A DNA stretch of 64,000 bases from Microbacterium sp. MYb45 (GTDB lineage: Bacteria; Actinomycetota; Actinomycetes; Actinomycetales; Microbacteriaceae). Numbering within the stretch: the first letter of the stretch is position 1; the number at the start of each line of letters is the position of its first letter. A program made the position numbers and the translations under genes. The notes under the pieces were generated by a model, which saw only the letters and a list, made by a program, of their open reading frames with translations, ran no database searches and was not told where the DNA came from. Shown in pieces: positions 8,709 to 19,490 of the stretch. The stretch lies in NCBI RefSeq assembly GCF_002979655.1, contig NZ_PCPG01000001.1, forward strand, positions 372,001 through 436,000. The letters are read 5' to 3'.

Positions 8709-8719
8709 GCGGCTGAGCC

Positions 8720-9799
8720 GTGTTCGAGTCCGTCCAGACTCTGATCGACGAGCATCGCCGGGTGCAGGAGGAACTCTCCGACCCGGCGGTGCACGCCGAC
8801 GCTGCCCGTGCGAAGCGCGTGAACCGTCGCTATGCCGAGCTGTCTCGCATCGTCGCCGCGTATGAGGCCTGGATCGCGGCGACCGATGATCTGGAGACCG
8901 CGCGCGAGTTCGCGCGGGAGGACGAGTCGATCGCGGCCGAGATCCCGGCGATGGAAGAGGAGCTGCAGACCGCACAGGAACGCCTGCGGCGCCTGCTGAT
9001 CCCGCGCGACCCGGACGATGCCCGCGACGTGATCATGGAGATCAAGGCGGGGGAGGGTGGCGCGGAGTCTGCGCTGTTCGCCGCCGACCTGTTGCGCATG
9101 TACATCCAGTACGCGGCGTCCAAGGGGTGGAAGACCGAGCTGCTCGAGCGCAACGAATCCGACCTCGGCGGCTACAAGGATGTTCAGGTCGCCATCAAGG
9201 GATCCTCGACCGACCCCGCCCAGGGCGTGTGGGCGCACCTGAAGTACGAGGGGGGCGTGCACCGCGTGCAGCGTGTGCCCGCGACGGAGTCGCAGGGGCG
9301 AATCCACACGTCGACGACCGGCGTGCTCGTCTTCCCCGAGGTTGACGAGCCCGAAGAGATCCACATCGACCAGAACGACCTCAAGATCGATGTGTTCCGT
9401 TCGTCCGGTCCGGGTGGGCAGTCGGTGAACACGACCGATTCTGCGGTACGCATCACTCACGTGCCGACCGGCATCGTCGTGTCGATGCAGAACGAGAAGT
9501 CCCAGCTGCAGAACCGCGAGGCGGGTATGCGCGTGCTGCGTGCCCGTCTGCTCGCGCGTCAGCAGGAGGAGCTGGACGCCGCGGCATCCGATGCCCGCCG
9601 ATCGCAGATCCGAGGCATGGACCGCTCTGAGCGCATCCGCACCTACAACTTCCCCGAGAACCGCATCGCGGATCACCGCACGGGCTTCAAGGCGTACAAC
9701 CTCGATCAGGTCATGGACGGAGCGCTCGATCCGCTGATCGAGAGTGCGATCACGGCAGACGAGGAAGCGCGGCTCGCCGCGGTCGGTTCCGACTCCTGA
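8720..9799 (+). CDS. prfA: peptide chain release factor 1
   Basis: Recognises UAA and UAG stop codons and triggers release of the finished protein. The 359-residue protein has the PAT tripeptide typical of RF1 in [14 protein letters not shown] and the GGQ motif in [14 protein letters not shown] (about residue 233). These two distinguish it from RF2, which carries SPF. The start is GTG 8720, 11 nt after the rho stop, without a strong Shine-Dalgarno. prmC, whose product methylates the GGQ glutamine, lies 2 kb downstream rather than directly adjacent. Confidence 0.97.
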   Translation: MFESVQTLIDEHRRVQEELSDPAVHADAARAKRVNRRYAELSRIVAAYEAWIAATDDLETAREFAREDESIAAEIPAMEEELQTAQERLRRLLIPRDPDDARDVIMEIKAGEGGAESALFAADLLRMYIQYAASKGWKTELLERNESDLGGYKDVQVAIKGSSTDPAQGVWAHLKYEGGVHRVQRVPATESQGRIHTSTTGVLVFPEVDEPEEIHIDQNDLKIDVFRSSGPGGQSVNTTDSAVRITHVPTGIVVSMQNEKSQLQNREAGMRVLRARLLARQQEELDAAASDARRSQIRGMDRSERIRTYNFPENRIADHRTGFKAYNLDQVMDGALDPLIESAITADEEARLAAVGSDS

Positions 9800-9827
9800 C
9801 GCGCCGCTCGAGCGCTATGCTCGGGCC

Positions 9828-10235
9828 GTGATCACACTTCTGTTCCGCGGCCTCATGTACGTCGTGTCGGCCGGTCTCGGCCTGATCGCCGCCGACCTCG
9901 CCCTCGACGGGTTCCAGATCGAGTGGGACAAGTGGTGGGGCTTCGTCATCTGCATACTGATCTTCGCGATCCTGCAGAGCGTCCTCGCGCCGTGGGTGGG
10001 CAAGATGGCCACGCGCTACGCGCCCGTGCTCATGGGCGGCATCGGCATCTTCTCGACGCTGATCTCGCTCATCATCGTGGTGCTGCTGCCCATTGGAGGA
10101 CTGCGCATCACCGACCTCACCGGCTGGCTTCTCGGCTCGGTGATCGTGTGGCTCATCACCGCTCTCGGCAGCGTCCTGCTTCCTCTCATCTTCCTTCGCA
10201 AGAAGGTGGAGGCCGTCAAGACCACACGCCGCTAG
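9828..10235 (+). CDS. four-helix membrane protein, phage holin/YvlD-like family
   Basis: A 135-residue protein with four hydrophobic segments (about residues 5-25, 33-52, 64-88, 95-122) and a basic C terminus. It resembles small proteins annotated as phage holin family IV or YvlD-like, which are common in chromosomes and have no proven lysis role. GTG 9828 lies 6 nt behind a TATGCT box (9816-9821), so the transcript is probably leaderless. Nothing else phage-related is nearby, so a lysis function should not be assumed. Confidence 0.7.
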   Translation: MITLLFRGLMYVVSAGLGLIAADLALDGFQIEWDKWWGFVICILIFAILQSVLAPWVGKMATRYAPVLMGGIGIFSTLISLIIVVLLPIGGLRITDLTGWLLGSVIVWLITALGSVLLPLIFLRKKVEAVKTTRR

Positions 10236-10256
10236 GCTGTCCGGGCCCGGCGCCGC

Positions 10257-10826
10257 TCAGATCGCGTAGTCCGGCGCGGTGAGCAGTGCCCTGGTGTCCT
10301 CGCCGGTATTGCGCTGGCGCGGCTTCGCCGGAACCCCGACGAGGATGCTGTCCGCTGGAGCATCACGGGTGACCACGGCGTTCGCACCGATGACGGAGCC
10401 GGGGCCGATCGTGATGGGGCCGAGGACCTTCGCACCGGCACCGACCGCCACTCCGTCGCCGAGCGTGGGGTGGCGTTTGCCGGAGGTGCGCGTCCGTCCG
10501 CCGAGAGTCACACCGTGGTAGAGCATCACGTCATCGCCGATCACACTGGTCTCGCCGATCACGACGCCCATGCCGTGATCGATGAAGAACCGACGGCCGA
10601 TGCGCGCGCCGGGATGGATCTCGATCCCGGTCAGCCAGCGCGACAGCTGCGAGCCCGCGCGCGCGAGCAATCGCAGTCGGCGTCGCCAGAGCGCGTGCGA
10701 GACGCGGTGCGCCCAGATGGCGTGGAGCCCCGGGTACAGCAGAGCGACCTCGACGGAGCTGCGTGCGGCGGGGTCACGAAGGCGAGCCGCCGCGACGTCC
10801 TCGCGCATTCGTCCGATCATGCCCAT
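10257..10826 (-). CDS. cysE: serine O-acetyltransferase
   Basis: Acetylates L-serine with acetyl-CoA to give O-acetylserine for cysteine synthesis. The 190-residue protein has the helical N terminus ([20 protein letters not shown]) and a left-handed beta-helix made of hexapeptide repeats, with [19 protein letters not shown] and the catalytic-region histidines. The C terminus ends in YAI; an Ile C terminus is what the cysteine synthase active site binds in the CysE-CysK complex. It starts 7 nt behind the cysK stop, so the two form one operon. ATG 10826 is the likely start, though its ribosome-binding site is weak. Confidence 0.95.
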   Translation of the reverse strand: MGMIGRMREDVAAARLRDPAARSSVEVALLYPGLHAIWAHRVSHALWRRRLRLLARAGSQLSRWLTGIEIHPGARIGRRFFIDHGMGVVIGETSVIGDDVMLYHGVTLGGRTRTSGKRHPTLGDGVAVGAGAKVLGPITIGPGSVIGANAVVTRDAPADSILVGVPAKPRQRNTGEDTRALLTAPDYAI

Positions 10827-10833
10827 CGACGTC

Positions 10834-11772
10834 TCAGTCTTCGCGCAGGTCCTCGAACAGCGCGGTGGAGAGGTAGCGCTCACCGGTGTCCGGGATCACG
10901 ACGACGATGGTCTTGCCGTCGTTCTCGGGGCGCGCGGCGACCTTGAGCGCCGCGGCGACGGCCGCGCCGGACGACATGCCGACGAGCAGGCCCTCTTTCG
11001 CGGCGAGCTCCCGGGCGACCCGCAGCGACTCGTCGAACTCCGCGGTCATGATCTCATCGAGCACATCGCGGTCGAGCACGTCGGGGACGAAGTTCGGCCC
11101 GATGCCCTGGATCTTGTGCGGTCCGGGGTGGCCTTCGCTGAGCACAGGGGAGTCCTTGGGCTCGACGGCGATGACCTGGATGCCCGGCTTCGCGGCCTTG
11201 AGGGCCTGCCCGGTTCCCGTCACCGTCCCGCCGGTGCCGACTCCAGCGATGAAGATGTCGACCGCACCGTCGGTGTCGCGGAGGATCTCCTGCGCCGTGG
11301 TCTCGCGGTGGATCTGAGGGTTGGCGGGGTTCTCGAACTGACGGATCCAGATCGCGCCGGGCGTCTCCGAGACGATGCGCTTGGTCTCCTCGATCGCACC
11401 GCTCATGCCCTTGGTGGGATCGGTGAGCACGATCTCCGCGCCGAAGGCCTTGAGCAGCACGCGGCGCTCCTTCGACATGGAGGCAGGCATCGTCAGGATG
11501 ACCCGGTAACCGCGGGCGGCGCCCACCATCGCGAGCGCGATGCCGGTGTTGCCGCTCGTCGACTCCACGATCGTGCCACCGGGCTTCAGCTCGCCCGATG
11601 CCTCTGCGGCGTTGATCATCGCGATGCCGATGCGATCCTTCACGCTCGATGCCGGGTTGTAGTACTCGAGCTTGGCGAGCACGGTGGCCCCGAGGCCCTC
11701 GGTCACGCGGTTCAGACGCACGAGCGGCGTGTTGCCGAAAGCGGTCGTGATGTCGGAGTGGATGCCGGGCAT
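10834..11772 (-). CDS. cysK: cysteine synthase A (O-acetylserine sulfhydrylase)
   Basis: PLP enzyme that makes L-cysteine from O-acetylserine and sulfide. The 312-residue protein carries the PLP lysine in [11 protein letters not shown] (about residue 45), the substrate loop TSGNTG (about residue 73) and the GTGGTVTG phosphate-binding loop. ATG 11772 is chosen because AGGAAGG lies just upstream; the longer frame adds 37 non-conserved residues. A TAGGCT box (11813-11808) would give a leader of about 30 nt. First gene of the cysK-cysE operon, divergent from prmC. Confidence 0.96.
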   Translation of the reverse strand: MPGIHSDITTAFGNTPLVRLNRVTEGLGATVLAKLEYYNPASSVKDRIGIAMINAAEASGELKPGGTIVESTSGNTGIALAMVGAARGYRVILTMPASMSKERRVLLKAFGAEIVLTDPTKGMSGAIEETKRIVSETPGAIWIRQFENPANPQIHRETTAQEILRDTDGAVDIFIAGVGTGGTVTGTGQALKAAKPGIQVIAVEPKDSPVLSEGHPGPHKIQGIGPNFVPDVLDRDVLDEIMTAEFDESLRVARELAAKEGLLVGMSSGAAVAAALKVAARPENDGKTIVVVIPDTGERYLSTALFEDLRED

Positions 11773-11872
11773 GAGGAGCCTTCCTGTGCGGGGGTCGCTG
11801 CCGGTCCAGCCTAGGGGAGGGCCCTGTGGGCGGGGGCATTGTGACGGCCGTGCGCGCTCTACGCTGGAACCC

Positions 11873-12733
11873 ATGTCCGACACCTCTCTCGTGGCGCTCG
11901 TCCGTGCCGCTGCTCAGCGCCTGGCCGACGTCGGCGTCCCCGATCCTCTGGTCGACGCAGAGCTGCTCGCGGGCCACGTGCTCGGTCGGCGACGCGGCGA
12001 GGTGCAGGCCGCGGTCATCCGCGGCGACGACGTCGACGACGAGACGGCGGGCGCCCTGGAGGCTCTGGTGACGCGCCGAGTCGCGCGCGAGCCGCTGCAG
12101 CACATCACCGGGACCGCCCCCTTCCGCCACCTCGAGCTGGCGGTGGGGCCCGGTGTGTTCGTCCCGCGGCCGGAGACCGAGACGGTGGTGCAGTATGCGA
12201 TCGATGCGCTGCTGAACTCCGCGGAGCCCGAGCCGATCGGCGTGGACCTCGGCACCGGCAGCGGTGCGATCGCTCTCGCGATGGCGACGGAGGTGCCGCA
12301 CGCCCGTGTCTTCGCCGCCGAGCTGTCCGAGGAGGCGCACGCGTGGGCCAGCCGGAACGTCGCCGGCGTCGACAACCTGACGCTCGTGCTGTCCGATCTG
12401 GGGGAGGCTTTCCCCGAACTCGACGGCACGGCATCGGTCGTCATCTCGAACCCGCCCTATGTGCCGGACGCCGCGATCCCGCGGGATCCGGAGGTGCGAC
12501 TCTTCGACCCCGCGATGGCGCTGTACGGGGGAGAGGACGGCCTGGACATCGTGCGAGTGCTCAGTTCTCGGGCGCTCGCACTCCTGCACTCCGGTGGTCT
12601 TCTCGTCATCGAGCACGGCGAGCTGCAGGGGGAATCGATCAGGGACATCCTCGCCGCGGACGGCTGGCGCGCACCGGCGACGCATCGCGACCTCACCCTG
12701 CGGGACCGCACCACCACGGCGCTCAGGCCCTGA
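11873..12733 (+). CDS. prmC: release factor glutamine methyltransferase
   Basis: S-adenosylmethionine-dependent enzyme that methylates the glutamine of the GGQ motif in release factors. The 286-residue protein has a helical N-terminal domain ending in VPRPETE, the SAM-binding motif [12 protein letters not shown] (about residue 122) and the substrate-binding NPPY signature in [14 protein letters not shown] 11873 lies 7 nt behind TACGCT (11860-11865), so the mRNA is probably leaderless. It functions together with prfA, from which it is separated by the holin-like gene and cysE/cysK. Confidence 0.95.
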   Translation: MSDTSLVALVRAAAQRLADVGVPDPLVDAELLAGHVLGRRRGEVQAAVIRGDDVDDETAGALEALVTRRVAREPLQHITGTAPFRHLELAVGPGVFVPRPETETVVQYAIDALLNSAEPEPIGVDLGTGSGAIALAMATEVPHARVFAAELSEEAHAWASRNVAGVDNLTLVLSDLGEAFPELDGTASVVISNPPYVPDAAIPRDPEVRLFDPAMALYGGEDGLDIVRVLSSRALALLHSGGLLVIEHGELQGESIRDILAADGWRAPATHRDLTLRDRTTTALRP

Positions 12734-12785
12734 TCAGCTCCCTCTGAGCATCTGCAGCCCCCGCGCCGCATAGAATCGAACCGTC

Positions 12786-13517
12786 ATGTCAACCATCTTC
12801 GACTGCCGCGATGACTCGCAGCTGCTCGCCGGCATGCGCCATGCGCGCCAGGCGATCGGCCGCGGCGAACTCATCGTGATGCCCACAGACACCGTGTACG
12901 GCGTCGCTGCCGACGCCTTCTCCCCGGCCGCCGTTCAGCGGCTGCTCGATGCGAAGGGGCGCGGCCGTGATCAGCCGCCGCCCGTTCTGATCGGCACGAA
13001 GGAGACGCTCGCAGCCCTGGCCGAGTCCGTCCCGGAGCCTGTCGAACGTCTCATCGAGGCGTTCTGGCCCGGCGGTCTCACGATCGTGCTCCCCGCCCAG
13101 CCCTCTCTGGTGTGGGATCTCGGGGAGACGCTCGGGACGGTCGCGGTGCGGATGCCGGAGGGGCGCGTGGCACTGGAGCTGCTGGCCGAGACCGGACCGC
13201 TCGCCGTGTCCAGCGCCAATCTCACCGGCCAGCCCGCCGCCATCTCGGCCTCGGACGCGGAGCAGATGCTGGGCGACAGCGTCGCCGTGTACCTCGCCGA
13301 TGGTCTGAGCAAGGACGGCATCGCCTCCACCATCGTCGACGCCACGTCTCTGGTCCGTCGGAGTGCGGATGCCGAGCCCGGCACTGTTCGCATCCTCCGA
13401 GACGGTGCGGTGACGCGCGAGCAGCTGCAGGAGGTGCTCGGCGATCTGCTCGAACCGGAGGAGCCGCAGGACGCGGAGCATGTGCATGCGGAGGAGCCGC
13501 AGGACGCGGATTCGTGA
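12786..13517 (+). CDS. tsaC: L-threonylcarbamoyladenylate synthase (TsaC/Sua5/YwlC family)
   Basis: Makes threonylcarbamoyl-AMP from threonine, bicarbonate and ATP for the t6A modification of tRNAs. The 243-residue protein has the YrdC fold: MPTDTVYGVAADAF, the KGRGRDQPPPVLIG nucleotide/threonine region and SANLTGQPAA. The last 20 residues are an acidic extension with EEPQDA twice, from a 22-bp direct repeat. ATG 12786 is 9 nt behind TAGAAT (12771-12776). Its stop overlaps the next start as GTGA. The prmC-tsaC-wecA-atp order is common in actinobacteria. Confidence 0.93.
   Translation: MSTIFDCRDDSQLLAGMRHARQAIGRGELIVMPTDTVYGVAADAFSPAAVQRLLDAKGRGRDQPPPVLIGTKETLAALAESVPEPVERLIEAFWPGGLTIVLPAQPSLVWDLGETLGTVAVRMPEGRVALELLAETGPLAVSSANLTGQPAAISASDAEQMLGDSVAVYLADGLSKDGIASTIVDATSLVRRSADAEPGTVRILRDGAVTREQLQEVLGDLLEPEEPQDAEHVHAEEPQDADS
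13456..13510 (+). repeat. 22-bp direct repeat at the 3' end of tsaC
   Basis: Two identical 22-bp copies (13456-13477 and 13489-13510) with a 33-bp period, in frame, so each repeat adds EEPQDA to the acidic C-terminal tail. The second copy ends just before the stop/start overlap with the next gene, so the duplication lengthened the protein without disturbing the coupling. Confidence 0.85.
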
Positions 13518-14683
13518 AGCAGTATCTCGCCACGGTCATCCTCACGGCAGCGATCACGTTCGCGCTGACCTGGGCGGTCTGGCGACTCAGCCTCCGGTTC
13601 AAGCTGTACCCCGGCATCCGCGAGCGCGACGTGCACACCACGCCCACGCCCCGCCTCGGCGGTGTGGCGATCTTCCTCGGCATCGCCGCCGCCTTCGGGT
13701 TCTCGGCGGTCAACCCGTTCTTCCAGAGCATCTGGATCCCCCCGCAGACGATGTGGTCGATCCTGGGCGCCTCGCTGCTGATCGCGATCATCGGCGTGGT
13801 GGACGATCTCTGGGACATCGACTGGATGATCAAGCTCGGCGCGCAGTTCCTGGCCGCCGGGCTCATCACCGTGGGCGGCGGGCTGCAGATCCTGTCGCTG
13901 CCGTTCGGGGACCTCATCGTGGTCTCCAGCTGGCTGAGCATCACGATCACCATGTTCGCGATCGTCATCGTGATGAACGCGGTGAACTTCATCGACGGAC
14001 TCGACGGGCTGGTCGCCGGGGTGTGTCTCATCTCGAACGGCGTGTTCTTCGCGTATTCCTACATCTTCACGCGTGACTCCGGAGCTTCGAGCTACTTCAA
14101 CCTCTCCACGTTCCTCGCCGCGGTCCTGATCGGTGCCTGCCTCGGATTCCTGCCGCTGAACTGGAGCCCGGCGAAGCTGTTCATGGGGGATTCGGGCGCA
14201 CTGGTCATCGGTCTGCTGATGGCGACGTCGGCGATCTCCATCACCGGTCAGATGGACCCGTCGGCATTGGACCCCGAGCGTCTCGGCCGCTCGCAGCTGA
14301 TCGGTGCGTTCCTCCCGATCCTGCTGCCGCTGCTGGTGGTGCTGCTGCCGCTGCTCGACTTCGGTCTGGCGGTGCTCCGACGCATGAGCGCCGGCCGGTC
14401 GCCGTTCTCACCCGATCGCAAGCACCTGCATCACCGGATGCTGGACCTCGGCCACCGCGACCGCGACGCTGTCCTCATCTTCTACGCATGGACGGCCGTC
14501 ATCTCGCTCGCCGTCCTGCTGATGTACGTCGGTGCACGGGAGGACTGGCCCGGCCAGTACCTTCCCGGCGTCGGCTTCGGCGTCGTGGGCATCGCCGCCT
14601 GCCTCGTCGTCACCCTGAGCCCCACCCGCCGCAGGAAGAGCGCAGCGGCCGCCGACACCGACCCGACACCCGTGGAGTCCTGA
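13514..14683 (+). CDS. undecaprenyl-phosphate glycosyl-1-phosphate transferase (WecA/TagO/MraY superfamily)
   Basis: Integral membrane enzyme that transfers a sugar-1-phosphate, typically GlcNAc-1-phosphate, from a UDP-sugar to undecaprenyl phosphate to begin cell-wall glycopolymer synthesis. The 389-residue protein has about 11 hydrophobic segments and the family motifs: RLGGVAIF, GVVDDLWDIDW with the metal-site Asp pair, NAVNFIDGLDGL, FMGDSGAL, and the WecA-type HLHHRMLDLGH loop. The GTG start overlaps the tsaC stop by 4 nt. WecA or TagO function is inferred from family; the sugar is not known. Confidence 0.92.
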   Translation: MKQYLATVILTAAITFALTWAVWRLSLRFKLYPGIRERDVHTTPTPRLGGVAIFLGIAAAFGFSAVNPFFQSIWIPPQTMWSILGASLLIAIIGVVDDLWDIDWMIKLGAQFLAAGLITVGGGLQILSLPFGDLIVVSSWLSITITMFAIVIVMNAVNFIDGLDGLVAGVCLISNGVFFAYSYIFTRDSGASSYFNLSTFLAAVLIGACLGFLPLNWSPAKLFMGDSGALVIGLLMATSAISITGQMDPSALDPERLGRSQLIGAFLPILLPLLVVLLPLLDFGLAVLRRMSAGRSPFSPDRKHLHHRMLDLGHRDRDAVLIFYAWTAVISLAVLLMYVGAREDWPGQYLPGVGFGVVGIAACLVVTLSPTRRRKSAAAADTDPTPVES

Positions 14684-15201
14684 TGAGCCCGAGCCCCGTT
14701 TCCAGCACGCCGATCCTGCGTCGCACCCTCATCTGGTCGGCGGTCGCCACCGCGGTACTCGCGATCGTCGCGGGCGGTGTCGGCTATGCCGTCGCCGGGG
14801 GAGAGGGACTCGTCAGCGGGCTGCTGGGCGTGCTGCTGGCCGCCGTGTTCCTGGCGATCACCGGCATCAGCATCCTCATCGCCAACCGTTGGTACGGCGA
14901 CCCGATCTACGTGCAGCTGTTCTTCGCCATCGTCCTGGGCGGCTGGCTCCTCAAGCTCGGACTGTTCGTCGTCGCGATGATCCTGCTCGCGGGTCAGCCG
15001 TGGCTGGAGCCGATGGTGTTCTTCCTCTCGATCGTGGCCGGCGTGCTGATGTCGCTCGCGATCGATGTGATCGTGCTCACCCGTATGCGACTGCCGAACG
15101 TGAGCGACACCACGCTGCCGACCGAGGTGCCAGAGGACCGCGCACCCGGCAACGCGAATCACATCGACGAAGGACCCGTCGACGGCGGCCCGCGGTCTTA
15201 G
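14683..15201 (+). CDS. AtpI-like four-helix membrane protein
   Basis: A 172-residue protein with four hydrophobic segments (about residues 13-35, 40-62, 72-100, 105-128) and an acidic soluble tail. Its position immediately upstream of atpB is that of atpI, whose product helps c-ring assembly, and the helix pattern agrees, but sequence identity to AtpI is not obvious. Its ATG overlaps the stop of the wecA-type gene as TGATG. An extended -10 promoter for the atp genes begins just after its stop. Confidence 0.7.
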   Translation: MSPSPVSSTPILRRTLIWSAVATAVLAIVAGGVGYAVAGGEGLVSGLLGVLLAAVFLAITGISILIANRWYGDPIYVQLFFAIVLGGWLLKLGLFVVAMILLAGQPWLEPMVFFLSIVAGVLMSLAIDVIVLTRMRLPNVSDTTLPTEVPEDRAPGNANHIDEGPVDGGPRS

Positions 15202-15216
15202 GGGACCCTCAGATTC

Positions 15217-15225
15217 TGATACTGT
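15217..15225 (+). promoter_or_regulatory. extended -10 promoter candidate for the atp operon
   Basis: TGATACTGT, a TGN-extended -10 box 16 bp after the stop of the AtpI-like gene. No good -35 is seen at the usual spacing, as is common with extended -10 promoters. Transcription would start near 15232 and give a leader of about 90 nt before atpB. Confidence 0.45.
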
Positions 15226-15323
15226 TGAAACGTGCCCGCCGCTCGCCCGCGAGCGCTTGCGCTGATTGCACACCGACCATCGTCGCCCCGGTTTAGACCG
15301 GTGCCCCGAAGCTGGAGCCCGCG

Positions 15324-16410
<1,087 letters not shown>

Positions 16411-16437
16411 TCCTCACCGACTTCTGAAGGAGACAGG

Positions 16438-16992
16438 ATGCTGAACGCTCTTGTCACGAACCTCGCAGCAGAGGGTGAGCCGAACAACCCCCTCATCCCT
16501 GCCTGGTACGACATCATCTGGTCGGGCCTCTGGTTCATCGTCATCCTCATCGTGGTCTGGAAGGTCGCCCTTCCCCGGCTCACGAAGATGCTCGACGAGC
16601 GGTCCGCCGCCATCGAGGGCAACATCGCCAAGGCCGACGAGGCGCAGAAGCAGGCGGAGGCGGCACTCGAGGAGTACACGCGTCAGCTCGCTGAGGCGCG
16701 TACCGAGGCCGGAGAGATCCGCGAGGCCGCCCGTGAGGACGGCAAGAAGATCGTCGCCGAGGCGAAGGATGCCGCGTCCACCGAGGCCGCACGCATCACC
16801 GCCACCGCGCACACGCAGATCGAGGCCGAGCGGCAGACCGCTCTCGTCTCGCTGCGCAGCGAGGTCGGAACGCTCGCCATCGACCTCGCCGGCGGCGTGG
16901 TCGGCGAGACGCTCTCCGACGACGCCCGTGCGACGGCTGTCGTCGACCGCTTCCTCGCCGACCTCGAGGCATCCGAGAAGGCGGCTCAGTAA
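16438..16992 (+). CDS. atpF: F1Fo ATP synthase subunit b
   Basis: Peripheral stalk subunit. The 184-residue protein has one N-terminal membrane helix (about residues 24-43, IIWSGLWFIVILIVVWKVAL) and a long Ala/Glu-rich amphipathic helix that dimerises and reaches the delta subunit. A strong AAGGAGA precedes the ATG. Its TAA overlaps the atpH ATG (TAATG), so translation of the stalk subunits is coupled. Confidence 0.97.
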   Translation: MLNALVTNLAAEGEPNNPLIPAWYDIIWSGLWFIVILIVVWKVALPRLTKMLDERSAAIEGNIAKADEAQKQAEAALEEYTRQLAEARTEAGEIREAAREDGKKIVAEAKDAASTEAARITATAHTQIEAERQTALVSLRSEVGTLAIDLAGGVVGETLSDDARATAVVDRFLADLEASEKAAQ

Positions 16993-17783
16993 TGGGCAGC
17001 GCGACCACTCAGGCACTCGCGGCATCCATCCAGACGCTTGCCGCAGCGAAGGGCGTCACTCTCGACACCGCACGGGAGCTCCTCGCTGCCGCGCGTGCCG
17101 TGAGCGGGTCGTCTCAGCTGAGCGGCGCGCTTGCTGATCCCTCTGCTCCCGCCGCGGCACGACAGAACGTCGTCGCCGCGGTGTTCGGCGGGTTCTCCGC
17201 AGACGCTCAGAGCGTTCTGAAGACGGTCGTCGCGGAGCGCTGGTCCAACGCGGGTGAGCTCGTCGACGGTGTCGAGGAGCTCGCGATCCGCGCTGCTGCG
17301 ATCGCCGAGCCGGGCGCGGACATCGAGGGGGAGCTCTTCAGCTTCTCCCGCGTGATCGCCGCCAACCCCGAGCTCGAACTCGCCCTGGGCAGCCGCCTCG
17401 GCGGAGAAGACGCCAAGGCTGCGCTCGTCGAGCGCCTCCTGGCCGAAGGCTCCACGAGCGCTGCGTCGACGCTGATCATCACGTCGCTCGTGCGTCAGCC
17501 GCGTGAGCGCCGCGTGCGGCGACTGCTGAACCGGGCGATGAGCATCGTCTCCAGCCAGCGCGGTCGCGTGGTCGCCACGGTGCACACCGCGGCTCCGCTC
17601 ACGGATGCGCAGCGAGCACGTCTCAGTGACTCGCTGTCTCGTCGCTACGACGGCCAGGTGTCCCTCAACGTCGTCATCGACCCTGCCGTGGTCGGAGGTC
17701 TGCGTGTGCAGATCGCCGATGACGTCATCGACGGCAGCATCTCCGCACGACTCGCAGACCTTCGCCAGAAGCTCGCGGGCTAA
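16992..17783 (+). CDS. atpH: F1Fo ATP synthase subunit delta
   Basis: Links the top of F1 to the b-subunit stalk. At 263 residues it is longer than the roughly 180 residues of most bacterial delta subunits, which is normal for actinobacteria. The conserved C-terminal region ([21 protein letters not shown], then [15 protein letters not shown] with the RLADLRQKL end) is present. The start overlaps the atpF stop by one base. atpA follows after 47 nt. Confidence 0.95.
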   Translation: MGSATTQALAASIQTLAAAKGVTLDTARELLAAARAVSGSSQLSGALADPSAPAAARQNVVAAVFGGFSADAQSVLKTVVAERWSNAGELVDGVEELAIRAAAIAEPGADIEGELFSFSRVIAANPELELALGSRLGGEDAKAALVERLLAEGSTSAASTLIITSLVRQPRERRVRRLLNRAMSIVSSQRGRVVATVHTAAPLTDAQRARLSDSLSRRYDGQVSLNVVIDPAVVGGLRVQIADDVIDGSISARLADLRQKLAG

Positions 17784-17830
17784 CACGACTTCGCGCGGGG
17801 AACCGCGCACCCAGATACAAAGGGAAGACA

Positions 17831-19471
17831 ATGGCAGAACTATCGATCAGCCCCGACGTCATCCGTGACGCGCTGAAGGACTTCGCCGCAGCATACGAGC
17901 CCTCCGGGGCCGGGGCGACCGAGGTCGGCACCGTCATCGACGCCGCAGACGGCATCGCGCACGTCGAGGGACTTCCCGGCGTCATGGCGAACGAGCTCGT
18001 CATCTTCGCCGACGGCACCAAGGGACTCGCACAGAGCCTGAACGAGCACGAGATCGGTGTCGTCGTCCTCGGCGAGTTCACCGGTGTCGAGGCCGGCCAG
18101 GAAGTCACCCGCACGGGCGAGGTCCTCTCGGTCCCGGTCGGCGACGGCTACCTCGGCCGCGTGGTCGACCCGCTCGGTACCCCGATCGACGGCCTCGGCG
18201 CCATCGAGACGGAGAGCGTCCGCGCTCTCGAGCTGCAGGCGCCCGGCGTCATGCAGCGTAAGTCGGTGCACGAGCCGATGCAGACCGGGATCAAGGCGAT
18301 CGACGCGATGATCCCCGTCGGCCGTGGCCAGCGTCAGCTGATCATCGGCGACCGCCAGACCGGCAAGACGGCCATCGCGATCGACACGATCATCAACCAG
18401 AAGGCCAACTGGGAGTCGGGCGACGTCAACAAGCAGGTCCGCTGCATCTACGTCGCCATCGGCCAGAAGGGCTCGACCATCGCTTCGGTGAAGGGCGCGC
18501 TCGAAGAGGCCGGAGCCCTGGAGTACACCACGATCGTCGCGGCTCCGGCATCCGACCCCGCCGGCTTCAAGTACCTCGCCCCCTACACGGGTTCGGCCAT
18601 TGGTCAGCACTGGATGTACGGCGGCAAGCACGTCCTCATCATCTTCGATGACCTGTCGAAGCAGGCCGAGGCCTACCGTGCCGTGTCTCTGCTCCTTCGC
18701 CGTCCGCCGGGCCGCGAGGCATACCCGGGTGACGTCTTCTACCTGCACTCGCGCCTGCTCGAGCGTTGCGCGAAGCTGTCCGACGAGCTCGGCGCAGGTT
18801 CGATGACGGGTCTCCCGATCATCGAGACCAAGGCCAACGACGTCTCGGCATACATCCCGACCAACGTGATCTCGATCACCGACGGCCAGATCTTCCTCCA
18901 GTCCGACCTCTTCAACGCCAACCAGCGTCCGGCGGTCGACGTGGGTATCTCGGTCTCGCGAGTCGGTGGTGACGCGCAGGTCAAGTCGATCAAGAAGGTC
19001 TCCGGAACGCTGAAGCTGGAGCTCGCGCAGTACCGCTCCCTCGAGGCGTTCGCAATGTTCGCGTCCGACCTCGACGCGGCTTCGCGTCGTCAGCTCTCCC
19101 GTGGTGCGCGTCTGACCGAGCTGCTCAAGCAGCCGCAGTACTCCCCGTACCCCGTCGAGGAGCAGGTCGTCTCGATCTGGGCCGGAACGAACGGCAAGCT
19201 CGACACGATCGAGGTCTCGGATGTCCTGCGCTTCGAGCGCGAACTCCTGGACTACCTGCGTCGCAACACCAAGGTTCTCGAGACGCTCCGCGACACCAAC
19301 GTCCTCGATGACGCCACGGTCGCCGAGCTCGAGAAGCAGACGGATGCCTTCATCCTGGAGTTCCAGGGTGGCAAGGGCGCCAGCATCGGCGCTCCCGGCC
19401 ACGAGGAGCACGCTGCAGCCGAGGCTGAGGACGTCAACCAGGAGAAGATCGTCAAGGGTCGTCGCGCGTAA
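17831..19471 (+). CDS. atpA: F1Fo ATP synthase subunit alpha
   Basis: Non-catalytic nucleotide-binding subunit of F1. The 546-residue protein has an N-terminal beta-barrel, the Walker [12 protein letters not shown] (about residue 172), the visiting arginine region [11 protein letters not shown] and a C-terminal helical domain that ends in an acidic/Ala-rich tail. AAAGGGAAG precedes the ATG. It lies within the atpBEFHAGDC operon. Confidence 0.98.
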   Translation: MAELSISPDVIRDALKDFAAAYEPSGAGATEVGTVIDAADGIAHVEGLPGVMANELVIFADGTKGLAQSLNEHEIGVVVLGEFTGVEAGQEVTRTGEVLSVPVGDGYLGRVVDPLGTPIDGLGAIETESVRALELQAPGVMQRKSVHEPMQTGIKAIDAMIPVGRGQRQLIIGDRQTGKTAIAIDTIINQKANWESGDVNKQVRCIYVAIGQKGSTIASVKGALEEAGALEYTTIVAAPASDPAGFKYLAPYTGSAIGQHWMYGGKHVLIIFDDLSKQAEAYRAVSLLLRRPPGREAYPGDVFYLHSRLLERCAKLSDELGAGSMTGLPIIETKANDVSAYIPTNVISITDGQIFLQSDLFNANQRPAVDVGISVSRVGGDAQVKSIKKVSGTLKLELAQYRSLEAFAMFASDLDAASRRQLSRGARLTELLKQPQYSPYPVEEQVVSIWAGTNGKLDTIEVSDVLRFERELLDYLRRNTKVLETLRDTNVLDDATVAELEKQTDAFILEFQGGKGASIGAPGHEEHAAAEAEDVNQEKIVKGRRA

Positions 19472-19490
19472 CCGCGTGAGGTACTGACAT

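Noticed and set aside
9828-10235. Holin-like gene as a sign of a prophage
   Set aside because: No integrase, capsid, portal, lysin or att repeat is nearby; such small membrane proteins are common chromosomal genes.
10241-10250. CCGGGCCCGG palindrome between the convergent holin-like and cysE genes
   Set aside because: Self-complementary with no loop and no T-run; too short to support a terminator call.
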